Under the pieces are notes generated by a model. The model made no database searches, was not told where the DNA came from, and was given only the letters and a program-made list of their open reading frames with translations. A stretch of 64,000 nt of DNA from Streptomyces sp. NBC_00690. GTDB taxonomy: Bacteria > Actinomycetota > Actinomycetes > Streptomycetales > Streptomycetaceae. Both the position numbers and the translations under genes were made by a program. The stretch lies in assembly GCF_036226685.1 (NCBI RefSeq), contig NZ_CP109009.1:1860001-1924000 (forward strand), read 5' to 3'. Positions 41,679 through 49,127 of the stretch are shown one piece after another; positions within the stretch are counted from its first letter, which is position 1, and each line of letters opens with the position of its first letter.

Positions 41679-42629
41679 TCACCTTGCCCCGGCCGTCACG
41701 GCGCGCTTGGCCGAGCGACGCTCCAGCTCTCCGTACCAGGCGGTGAGGGCTTGGCCGAGGGGCCCGTCGATCGCGTCGGCCGCCCGCCACGCCTGCTCGC
41801 GCTTGCCGTCCTTCCAAAGCCGATAGCTGCGCAGCGTCTCGGCCATCGCGTCCCAGCCGGGATGGCCGGTCACGTCGCGGGCCTCGACCTGGTCGAGCAG
41901 GCCGGAGAATCCCGTCCAGGACGTTCGCAGGTCGGGCATGATCTCGCTCGCCGACAGCGAGGTCAGCGCGTCGGCCTGCTCGATGTGCTCGTCGTAGATG
42001 TGCAGCGAGCCGATGTGCAGGTGGAACTCGCCGAGTTCCACGTCGAGCCATCCGGCGACCAGCTCGTGCAGCACGGTGTAGAAGAACACGTCGTACGGCA
42101 TGCCGATCCACACGTCCTGGCCGCGCATCATGGTCGCCATGTGCAGTCGGCCGGCGCGTAGGTGGAACCGGAACCCGAGGGTGCAGGGCACGTCCCTGTG
42201 CCCTGCGGCGTCCTGGGCCGGGTCGTAGAGCTGGATCAGGGCTCGCCGGGAGTCGGGGTCGGCCTGGAGGATCTCGACGACGCGGGTCAGTTGGTCGACC
42301 TTGCCGGCCCAGTTCCGCATCCTGGGTCCGTACGCCCCCAGGAGGACGCCGTCGTCGGCGAACTGCCGCAGCCGGTTGTTGTAGTCGAAGATCCACGGGG
42401 CGTCGGATCCGGACAGGTGCCAGACCGTCTCGGCGACGGCGAAGGCCGGATTCACGATGCGGGCGGGCGGGGCGTAGAGCAAGCGGGCGCGCGGCTGGGT
42501 GAGCAGCAGGTGCACGTCGCGGACTTCGTGGGTGGCCATGCCCCGGGGGCTGATCTTCTCGCCGGTTTTAGCCAGCGTGACGGCGCCGGAGAACAACTCG
42601 GCGATGCTGTCGGCCATGAGGGATGTCAT
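41679..42629 (-). CDS. Thymidylate-synthase-superfamily protein (possible CMP/UMP C5-modifying enzyme)
   Basis: 316 residues. It has the ThyA-type active-site cysteine in DVPCTLGFRFHLR and the phosphate-binding arginine loop DSRRALIQLYDP, plus GAYGPRMRNW and the C-terminal region HLHIGSLHIYDEHIE that holds the nucleotide ribose in ThyA. It differs much from a housekeeping ThyA. Relatives in natural-product pathways (for example MilA of mildiomycin) hydroxymethylate CMP at C5 with methylenetetrahydrofolate. A hydroxymethyl product would supply a hydroxyl for the coupled carbamoyltransferase; this is inference. It starts at ATG 42629 after GAAGGAG and overlaps the glycosyltransferase stop (ATGA). 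Confidence 0.82.
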   Translation of the reverse strand: MTSLMADSIAELFSGAVTLAKTGEKISPRGMATHEVRDVHLLLTQPRARLLYAPPARIVNPAFAVAETVWHLSGSDAPWIFDYNNRLRQFADDGVLLGAYGPRMRNWAGKVDQLTRVVEILQADPDSRRALIQLYDPAQDAAGHRDVPCTLGFRFHLRAGRLHMATMMRGQDVWIGMPYDVFFYTVLHELVAGWLDVELGEFHLHIGSLHIYDEHIEQADALTSLSASEIMPDLRTSWTGFSGLLDQVEARDVTGHPGWDAMAETLRSYRLWKDGKREQAWRAADAIDGPLGQALTAWYGELERRSAKRAVTAGAR

Positions 42630-44473
42630 CGGACGGATGCTCCTTCGTCCTGGGGCGACGCAGCGGCGCCCGGGTGATGGTGGGTGTAGTCGTCGGCCCT
42701 CGGGCCGGAGGTGGAGCGGTTGGTGATGAGCCGGGCGATCCGAGCGGCGCTGTCGCCGCGCCACCGGCAGACCTCGTCGAGAGCCGCCCGCGGGATCGGC
42801 GTAGGGCCCCCGCGCACGCCGGAGAGCGCTTCGGCGACGTCACCGGTGGCCTCGCACCGGGTCGCCAGTCCGTGACCGGTCAGGCCAAGAGTGCGTTCGC
42901 CGGGCGGGCCGATTTCGAGGACCGGGATGCCGAGCAGCGCGGCTTCGATCCCGCACGTCGAGTACGCGCTCGCTACGGCGTCAGCGCCGGCGAGGCAGCC
43001 TCGTGCTCCGACCCGGGGATCGGACACTGCGACGGGCGTCCCGACGTCCCGCTTCACCAGAGCATTGAAGGCATCGGCTCCCTGTGCCGGGTGGGGAGCG
43101 ATGACGAGCCCCCAGTCCCCGTCCGCCTCGGCGAGCCCGTCCAGAAGGAGGTCCGCGTGGGACTTGAGGTGATCGGGGTTGAAGGGCTGGCAGGCCCACA
43201 CCGCGATCCGGGTCGGCGCACGTCGGCCCCCCGGAGCGAGCAGCTTCTCCAGATACCGCCGTTGCGCCTGGCGGCTCAGGCCGGTGAGGACGTCGAAGCG
43301 GGGCTGCCCAAGTACGTGCACCTCGGCCTTGGGATGGCGCGCCCACCCTCGGCCCAGAGCGAGGTCCCGCTCGCCCATGACGACGATGTCGCGGCTGTGC
43401 AGGGCCGGCCAGGCGACCGACCCCGCCGTCCACGCCCCGTGCTGGACGTGCACCGAGTTCGCCCCGTGCCGCTCGGCGGCGTGCGCGGCCAGCACGCCCA
43501 GGGGGCTGGTGTCGTTGCTCAGCAGGACGGTGTGCGGCCGGGTGGTCGACAGCATGTCGTCGAGCCAGCTCTCCGCCCGCACCACCGTCCGCCACGACGG
43601 CTGGGTGCAGCCCCCGCTAGTCTCCAAGAGCACGGACAAGAGCCTTACGAGCCGGGCGAGTTGGACGCCGTGGCCTGCCACCTGGGCTACGTGCTCGTCG
43701 TCGGGACGGTGCAGGCCCTCGGCGGTGCCGGAGAGGGTGACGAGGTCGCTCGGAGCCGAACGCAGGCCGATGCCCGTGGCCGTCGGCGCCGGGCACCGTT
43801 CCGCCGGGTCGGTGGCGAGGTCGAGCAGGAGGCTCGTCCGTCCGTCGCGCTCCAGCTCGGCGAGCACCGGCATCAGGGTGTCAGAGTGGCGGGAAGTCCA
43901 GGACAGCGCCACGACGTCTCGCTGCGGCAGATCCGACGGGAGAGGGCTCGGGTCCGTGTTCGCCGTGCTGACACGGACCCGGTTACATAACTGGGCGGAG
44001 CGGGTCGGGTTGTACGGAGCCTCTGCCCCGAGCAGGTACGCAATGCCGGACCAGGTGACGGTGTACGCGAGGTACTCCCGCGAGCTGCTCGAACGCAGTC
44101 CGACGCACCCTTCATACGGGGCAGGAGCCAGAGGCGCCGGATTCGATGCGAACGGCTTCCAGGCATTCAGGGCCAGCAGCTTGCGCAAGACCTCAGTCAC
44201 GAAGCGCCGAACGGGAACGTGCTGGACGTGGAGCCAGCTAGCGCCGCCCGGTGTTGAGGCGAGCGAGGCGCCGTAGTGTTCCAAGGCGCCCATGACGTTG
44301 CCGACGAGAACGCACAACTCCTGCCGGTGGACGGGCATGGCCTCCAGTTCCCCGGTCCGGATGTGGTCGGTCGCGACGTGGTCCAGGGCGCCGCTGCCGA
44401 CGAGAGCCCACCGGGGCTGGCTGGCGACGTCGGACCGGACCAAGCTCAAAGCGCCGGTCGCGCGGGTGCTCAC
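42626..44473 (-). CDS. Large GT-B-fold transferase, possibly cytidine-nucleotide-dependent
   Basis: 615 residues; the first 230 are unlike any family I recognise. From about residue 330 it resembles GT-B donor domains: SVHVQHGAWTAGSVAWPALH, VLGQPRFDVLTGL, then VIAPHPAQGADAF and STCGIEAALLGIPVLEIG. A QHG segment followed by an HP motif is found in CDP-glycerol, polysialic-acid and Kdo transferases, where the HP binds the cytidine nucleotide. That fits the KdsB-like gene in the same operon, but is inference. A TTA codon lies at 43988-43990. GTG 44473 overlaps the HAD stop (GTGA). Confidence 0.6.
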   Translation of the reverse strand: MSTRATGALSLVRSDVASQPRWALVGSGALDHVATDHIRTGELEAMPVHRQELCVLVGNVMGALEHYGASLASTPGGASWLHVQHVPVRRFVTEVLRKLLALNAWKPFASNPAPLAPAPYEGCVGLRSSSSREYLAYTVTWSGIAYLLGAEAPYNPTRSAQLCNRVRVSTANTDPSPLPSDLPQRDVVALSWTSRHSDTLMPVLAELERDGRTSLLLDLATDPAERCPAPTATGIGLRSAPSDLVTLSGTAEGLHRPDDEHVAQVAGHGVQLARLVRLLSVLLETSGGCTQPSWRTVVRAESWLDDMLSTTRPHTVLLSNDTSPLGVLAAHAAERHGANSVHVQHGAWTAGSVAWPALHSRDIVVMGERDLALGRGWARHPKAEVHVLGQPRFDVLTGLSRQAQRRYLEKLLAPGGRRAPTRIAVWACQPFNPDHLKSHADLLLDGLAEADGDWGLVIAPHPAQGADAFNALVKRDVGTPVAVSDPRVGARGCLAGADAVASAYSTCGIEAALLGIPVLEIGPPGERTLGLTGHGLATRCEATGDVAEALSGVRGGPTPIPRAALDEVCRWRGDSAARIARLITNRSTSGPRADDYTHHHPGAAASPQDEGASVR

Positions 44474-45180
44474 ACCAGGCTCCCCTCGATGAACGGCTCG
44501 TCGGAAAGCAGGAGTTGCAGCAGTCCCTGGGGTGCGTCGGCGATCTCGGGTACGGGCGAGGTGGGCTGCCCGTATCCCCACCCCGCATGGACGTAGGCGA
44601 CACCGGCGCGGGCCGCCGCTTCCTGGTCGACCGCCATGTCCCCCACGTACACAGCTGCGGCGGGGTCGACTCTGAGGTCGACCAGGGCCAGGAGGATCGG
44701 GTCCGGTGCCGGCTTCGTGCGACCGATGCTGCTCGGCGTGCGAACGGTGGCGAAAGGACAGCCGAGTTTGGCAAGGAGCGGCGCAGCGCGGTCCAGGGGC
44801 TTGGACGTCACGACTCCCAACCGCCAGTCCGCAGCAGCGAAGGTGTGGAGCACCTCCGCGATACCGGCGAACTGCCGGGCGAGGTGGGACGCGGCCTGGG
44901 ACGCCGCCTTGTACGTCTCATGGACGAGCTGGACGTCCCTCACTCCGAGGCGGCGCATGATGTCGTTGAACTCGCGCCCCAAGTGGCGCTGGTACAAGGC
45001 GAACGGCACGTCGAGGCCATGAGTCGCCCGGACCTCACGCCACGCCCTCTCCATGACCGGTCGCGTGTCGAGTAGGACACCGTCGAGGTCGAGGAGAAGG
45101 GCACGTGGCGGAGTATCGGAGGGGGGTCGCTTCGTCGGTACAGAACTGGCCAAAGGTGGGGGAATCGGGCGGTTCGTCAC
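44470..45180 (-). CDS. HAD-superfamily phosphatase (phosphoglycolate-phosphatase-like)
   Basis: 236 residues from GTG 45180 after GAGGAGA. Motif I ALLLDLDGVLLDTRP, motif II LGVVTSKPLDRA, motif III lysine in RTKPAPDPILLAL and motif IV VYVGDMAVDQEAA are intact; the cap is the helical C1 type, so a small phosphorylated substrate such as a sugar or nucleoside phosphate is likely. The frame stays open upstream through the frameshifted methyltransferase, so a fusion protein cannot be excluded (see that entry). Confidence 0.88.
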   Translation of the reverse strand: MTNRPIPPPLASSVPTKRPPSDTPPRALLLDLDGVLLDTRPVMERAWREVRATHGLDVPFALYQRHLGREFNDIMRRLGVRDVQLVHETYKAASQAASHLARQFAGIAEVLHTFAAADWRLGVVTSKPLDRAAPLLAKLGCPFATVRTPSSIGRTKPAPDPILLALVDLRVDPAAAVYVGDMAVDQEAAARAGVAYVHAGWGYGQPTSPVPEIADAPQGLLQLLLSDEPFIEGSLV

Positions 45181-45842
45181 GGCGAGATCTCCTCGAAGGA
45201 AGGGACGGGGTGGCGGGCGGCTGGGCGAACGTTCCGTGTCGCAATGCCCGACGACGCTCGCGGACAGGAACAGAGCGGTGTGTCGGCCGAGCCAGCAGCG
45301 CTCCTGCTCGGCCCACCCGTTCTGGAGGGCCTGTACCTGTCCCTCGGTGAAGCCGCGTTGCCATGGCTTCTTGTCCGGCTCGACTCCACGCTCGGACCAG
45401 ACGCGGACGAGGACGTACAGCTGCCCACCAGGCCGCAGCCAACGTCGTGCGTCGACCATGAAGCGCTGGTGGTCGATGAACGGCAGGACGTTGCGGCAGG
45501 CAATGAGATCGAGCGACGCAGGCTGCAGCCTGGGCGGGATGGCATGAGCATCGAAGTCGTGAACCCCGCAGTGCAGCCGTCTTCCGACGCCTTGTCTTTG
45601 CGCGGTCTGGATCGCGGCCGACGAGAAGTCCAAGCCCAGCACGTCGTAGCCCAGCGGGAAAGCTGCCTGCTGAAGCTGCCGATGCCACACCCGACGTCGA
45701 GCACGGAGGCCCCGGCGGACGGGGCGATGTGCCGAAGGAAACGGTTGGCCTCGGCGTCGGTTACGAGGCGGTCTATAGCCCGGCCCTCGCGGTACCAGGC
45801 ATCCCACTTAGTGGGGCTGAGGCGGTCTTTGATCGCGCTCAT
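45177..45842 (-). pseudogene. Class I SAM methyltransferase with a frameshift
   Basis: The ATG frame from 45842 encodes a normal N-terminus (TKWDAWYREGRAIDRLVT, motif I SVLDVGCGIGSFSRQL). Near 45650 the family sequence moves to the next frame: PLGYDVLGLDFSSAAIQTA, then LDLIACRNVLPFIDH and LRPGGQLYVLVRVW. A loss of one C in a CGC-CTG context explains the shift. The downstream frame has no stop before the HAD domain, while the original frame ends in TGA overlapping the HAD GTG. So this is a broken gene, a sequencing error, or a methyltransferase-HAD fusion disrupted by one base. Confidence 0.75.
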
Positions 45843-45946
45843 GCCGCGCCCTGCGGGTCACCTGCAGGCACGGCGCAAGGGTCGGGTCCGGCCTCGCGGG
45901 GCGGCAGGAGATGTAGTGCCTGGTTGATGTGTCCCTCGAACGTCAA
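45839..45946 (-). CDS. Small 35-residue ORF coupled to the methyltransferase
   Basis: From a TTG at 45946 preceded by GGAGG with 7 bp spacing, the frame reads MTFEGHINQALHLL followed by a Pro/Gly/Ala-rich tail, and ends in a TGA that overlaps the methyltransferase ATG (ATGA), the same junction type as the rest of the operon. No family is recognised. It could be a small structural or leader peptide; chance cannot be excluded. Confidence 0.4.
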   Translation of the reverse strand: MTFEGHINQALHLLPPREAGPDPCAVPAGDPQGAA

Positions 45947-45959
45947 AACGATCCTCCGA

Positions 45960-46058
45960 TCAGGCGGATTGGTAGACGGTGACGAGCACTGCGAACACGG
46001 TGACGACGAGGAGGATCTGAGTGCCGACCTGTCTCCAGCCCCAGCCCTTGGCATCCAT
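45960..46058 (-). CDS. Small single-pass membrane peptide, 32 residues
   Basis: From ATG 46058 the frame encodes MDAKGWGWRQVGTQ, then one hydrophobic helix (ILLVVTVFAVLVTV) and a short tail, ending 18 bp from the next Shine-Dalgarno. It lies between the unknown 202-residue gene and the small coupled ORF, with no overlap. Its Shine-Dalgarno is weak. The amphipathic start and single helix resemble small membrane anchors or toxin-like peptides, but nothing else supports a function. Confidence 0.45.
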   Translation of the reverse strand: MDAKGWGWRQVGTQILLVVTVFAVLVTVYQSA

Positions 46059-46076
46059 CGACCGCCACAGTCGCCT

Positions 46077-46685
46077 TCAAGTCGCACCGGACGGCTCCTC
46101 GGGGATCACGAGGTGAATGAACGCTTGACACCGCTCACCCAGCCCCTCGATCAGGGTGCGATACTCGTCGTCATCGGAGCTGATGTTGTGCCGGTCCAGG
46201 ACGATCACGCGATCCGCGAAGCCGCCTTGGATCAGTCGCTCGGCCTCCCCCCAGCAAGGGCGCTTCCAGGGCGGCGTGTAGACGCCACAGCCGGCACCCG
46301 AGCCGGGGAGGTACGTCGTGGTAACGGGAACGGCTACGTCGTAAAACCTCGTTCCCATTGCGTAGCCATGCTGCTCGGCCTCGGTTTGGAAGGTGTTCCA
46401 GTCCTCGTCCGGGCTGGCACCCCCGCTCATCTCCAAGCTGTCCGCCAGCACCCGAAGACAGCGATCACCAGAGCGGCGGTCGCGCCTTTCGGTCGCCTCG
46501 CGGTGGAACTGCCGACGGAGCCGGCTGAGCTGGCCGCTGCGCGACAGACGCTCCAGCGGGGTGGAGTTGCGGTGCCACTCCTGAGGTCGAGCGGTCTCGG
46601 TGTCCGTCCCGTCCCGGGATCCCATCAGGCTGATCCGGGGACTGGAGACGGCGATCATGTCGTCCAGGCTTCTACTTGTCTTCAT
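46077..46685 (-). CDS. Protein of unknown function, first gene of the island operon
   Basis: 202 residues from ATG 46685 with GGGGAAGG 5 bp upstream. The first 75 residues are Arg/Ser-rich. The second half looks globular (WNTFQTEAEQHGYAMGTRF, YLPGSGAGCGVYTPPW, then RVIVLDRHNISSDDDEYR and a final FIHLVIPEEP strand). No family is recognised. The position as first gene, divergent from the XRE-TPR regulator with 286 bp between starts, makes it the reporter of the operon promoter. Confidence 0.65.
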   Translation of the reverse strand: MKTSRSLDDMIAVSSPRISLMGSRDGTDTETARPQEWHRNSTPLERLSRSGQLSRLRRQFHREATERRDRRSGDRCLRVLADSLEMSGGASPDEDWNTFQTEAEQHGYAMGTRFYDVAVPVTTTYLPGSGAGCGVYTPPWKRPCWGEAERLIQGGFADRVIVLDRHNISSDDDEYRTLIEGLGERCQAFIHLVIPEEPSGAT

Positions 46686-46874
46686 GGTCGCCTTCCCCTA
46701 GATCGCGCTCAGCCCTCGCAGGGCCCACCGACGGCTGCGCGATGTGTTCAGCCCGACTGGCCACTACGTCGTACTGACGTGAATCAGGTCCGTGCCAGGT
46801 GGCGTTCGGATACCGTGTGATCAGCTCGTACGGACGATGAAAGCGGTACGCAAGCCCGGTGGGCAGGCCCTTGA

Positions 46875-46897
46875 TGGAGCCCCGCACACTGGCTCCA
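46875..46897. promoter_or_regulatory. Inverted repeat in the divergent island promoter region
   Basis: TGGAGCC (46875-46881) and GGCTCCA (46891-46897) form a 7+9+7 palindrome about 75 bp before the XRE gene. The rest of the 286-bp region 46686-46971 shows two CGTAC-containing short repeats and nothing else. A site for the regulator is likely but unproved. Confidence 0.45.
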
Positions 46898-46971
46898 CGG
46901 GCCCATGGAGAACCGCCCGTGTCGCTGGCATCGACCGCGGGCGAACGAAAGTCCACGGTGGAGGAGGAAGC

Positions 46972-48399
46972 GTGGGGCAGCAGCCGAACGAGCTGACCCC
47001 GGACGCCGGCCCGTGGCACCGCTGGGGTTACGAGTTACGCCAGTTCCGCGAGGCCCGGCTGCTATCGCAGCAGGCTCTGGCTCGCAGGGCGTTGATGGAC
47101 CGTTCACATCTCGGGCGCTTCGAGCGCGCTGAGCGCCCCGTCCCGAAGCATGCAGCCATCGCCCTCGACGGTGTCCTTGATGCCGCCGGCGCATTGGTTC
47201 GTGGCTGGGACAGCGCGGAGCGAGAGGCCCCCCAGAATTGCTCTGTCCCGGTGTCCAGAGCCGGGACAGAGACTCATGGGGCCAGCACACGGGGCCATGG
47301 GGCCAGCGGCCCGGAGACCCTGGCCATGAGCGCGGTCGTGCGGGCAAGCTCTCTTGTAGACGACACGGACACGGTGGTTGTCCCCGCCCGCATCCACGGA
47401 AGGATCCTCTTCGTGCCCGTGCCCCGCCGTGTTGTCCTCTCCTCAGGGATCGCCGGCCTGGCTGTGACAGCCATGCCGGTCGCGCCGCCGGCGACTGCCA
47501 CCGAACTCGCAGACATGGGGTCTCCCTTCGAGCACTTCGCGCAGCTCCGCCGGGTGATGATCCAGACCGACAACCTCATCGGCCCCCGGCACGTGTTGCC
47601 TGCCCTGCAACAACACCTCGTCTCCCTCGCCACGAGACGCCGAGCCGCTCGTGGCACCGACGCCATCGAGTTTCTCGCCCTGGAGACGCGATACGAAGAG
47701 CTGGCAGGCTGGTTCGCCCAGGACATCGGCGACGAGCGCAGCGCCCACGGCCACACCGCGAAAGCCCTGGACGCTTCCCACATCACTGGCGACACCGATC
47801 TCACCGCGTACATCCTCGGCCGTAAGGCCCAGCTCGCTGTCGACACCGGTCATCCTGCCGACGCTCTTGGCCTCGCCGCAGCCGCCCGACGCACCGCCCG
47901 GCCCGGGAGCCGCCTCGAAGTCATCGCCATTCTGCACAAGGCCCACGCGCATGCCGTACTGGGTGAAGGCGGTGAAGCCCAAAGGGCGTACGACACCGCG
48001 CTTGCTCTTCTCGGTCGCGCGGGCTCCGATGGCGTCTGGGGTTCCTGGCTCGATGCGGCGTACATCAGCACCGCCCGAGCCCGCTCCCTCGCCGCACTCG
48101 GCGAGTATGAGCAGGCCGCGGCAGGCTTTGACAGCGCCCTCGCAGTGCTCCCGTCCGCATATCGCCGGGATCGCGGTGTTTACCTAGCTCGCGCTGCACG
48201 TGCCCATGCGGGCACAGGCAACGTGACCCTCGCTGCCCGAATCGGTGGGCAGGCCGTCGGGATCGCCGCCGAGACCGGATCTGCCCGCATCTTCGGACAG
48301 CTCGACCGGCTCGATCAGGCACTGGCCCCCGCAACCGGCGAGGACGGCGTCGCCGAGTTCCGCGCCTCACTCGACCGCATCGTTCTGCATCCGGCCTGA
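46972..48399 (+). CDS. XRE-family regulator with TPR-like C-terminal domain
   Basis: 475 residues from GTG 46972 after GGAGGAGGAAG. The helix-turn-helix lies at about residues 20-60 (FREARLLSQQALARRALMD, then SHLGRFERAERPVP). The C-terminal 280 residues are helical repeats (TPR-like), typical of streptomycete regulators that read a small signal. Codon 22 is TTA (47035-47037), so translation should need the bldA leucyl-tRNA and be delayed to development or secondary metabolism. A Gly/Ala/Ser-rich linker contains a strong hairpin. It likely controls both island operons. Confidence 0.88.
   Translation: MGQQPNELTPDAGPWHRWGYELRQFREARLLSQQALARRALMDRSHLGRFERAERPVPKHAAIALDGVLDAAGALVRGWDSAEREAPQNCSVPVSRAGTETHGASTRGHGASGPETLAMSAVVRASSLVDDTDTVVVPARIHGRILFVPVPRRVVLSSGIAGLAVTAMPVAPPATATELADMGSPFEHFAQLRRVMIQTDNLIGPRHVLPALQQHLVSLATRRRAARGTDAIEFLALETRYEELAGWFAQDIGDERSAHGHTAKALDASHITGDTDLTAYILGRKAQLAVDTGHPADALGLAAAARRTARPGSRLEVIAILHKAHAHAVLGEGGEAQRAYDTALALLGRAGSDGVWGSWLDAAYISTARARSLAALGEYEQAAAGFDSALAVLPSAYRRDRGVYLARAARAHAGTGNVTLAARIGGQAVGIAAETGSARIFGQLDRLDQALAPATGEDGVAEFRASLDRIVLHPA
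47242..47270. repeat. Perfect 10-bp inverted repeat inside the regulator gene
   Basis: TCTGTCCCGG (47242-47251) is exactly inverted at 47261-47270 with a 9-base loop. It is in the linker-coding part between HTH and TPR domains. It could act as an intragenic operator, mRNA hairpin, or reflect GC-rich linker drift. Confidence 0.5.
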
Positions 48400-48428
48400 C
48401 TGACCCGCGCACACTGCCTGGAGATACC

Positions 48429-49127
48429 GTGCCCCGCCCATACGTTCTGCTGTCCGCAGCTGTATCGATCGACGGCCACCTCGACACCCGCCCGGGCGAG
48501 GACCGGCTCCTGCTCTCCAACAAGGAGGACTTCGAGCGCGTCGACTCCGTACGAGCCAGTGTCGACGCGATCCTTGTCGGCGCCGGCACACTCCGCGCCG
48601 ACAACCCCCGCCTCCTCGTCAACTCGACGGAACGCAGAGCGTCCCGGGTCGCCGCGGGTGAGCCGGAGTACCCGCTGAAGGTCACCATCACCGGAACGGG
48701 CAACCTCGACCCCGGCTGGAAGTTCTGGCACCACGGCGGAGACAAGCTCGTCCTCGCCGTGGGCCACGAGGCCACCGCCAAAGCTCGCGCCAACCTCGGT
48801 GACCTGGCTACCGTTCAGAGAGTCCCCGACGAGGCCGTATGGCCGGCCGCGCTCGATATCCTCGGGGACGAGTACGCCGTCAAGCGGCTCATGGTCGAAG
48901 GGGGTGGCACCGTTCACACACAGCTCCTCGAAGCCGCTCTTGCCGACGAACTCCAACTCGTCATCGCCCCGCTCCTGGTCGGCCAGTTCGATGCGGTAAG
49001 GATGCTCGGCCCCGCGAGCTACCCTGGCGGCCCCGCCGCCCGCCTCCGGCTCCTGGAGACCCGCCAGATCGGTGACGTGGTACTCCTGAGGTACGCCCCC
49101 AAGGACACCTCGACGGAGCCCCGATGA
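48429..49127 (+). CDS. RibD-type reductase (dihydrofolate-reductase fold)
   Basis: 232 residues from GTG 48429. It matches the RibD C-terminal/RibG reductase domain: RPYVLLSAAVSIDGHLDTR, DAILVGAGTLRADNP, and LMVEGGGTVHTQLLEAALAD. The known activity is NADPH reduction of the ribosyl ring of a 5-aminouracil ribotide in riboflavin synthesis. It is separate from a deaminase domain and overlaps the deaminase gene by 4 bp (ATGA). No other riboflavin genes are nearby, so it may work on an analogous pyrimidine intermediate of the island pathway. Confidence 0.88.
   Translation: MPRPYVLLSAAVSIDGHLDTRPGEDRLLLSNKEDFERVDSVRASVDAILVGAGTLRADNPRLLVNSTERRASRVAAGEPEYPLKVTITGTGNLDPGWKFWHHGGDKLVLAVGHEATAKARANLGDLATVQRVPDEAVWPAALDILGDEYAVKRLMVEGGGTVHTQLLEAALADELQLVIAPLLVGQFDAVRMLGPASYPGGPAARLRLLETRQIGDVVLLRYAPKDTSTEPR

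Noticed and set aside
40120..41826. 568-codon plus-strand frame opposite the carbamoyltransferase
   Set aside because: Antisense of a gene with complete family motifs; composition is that of a shadow frame.
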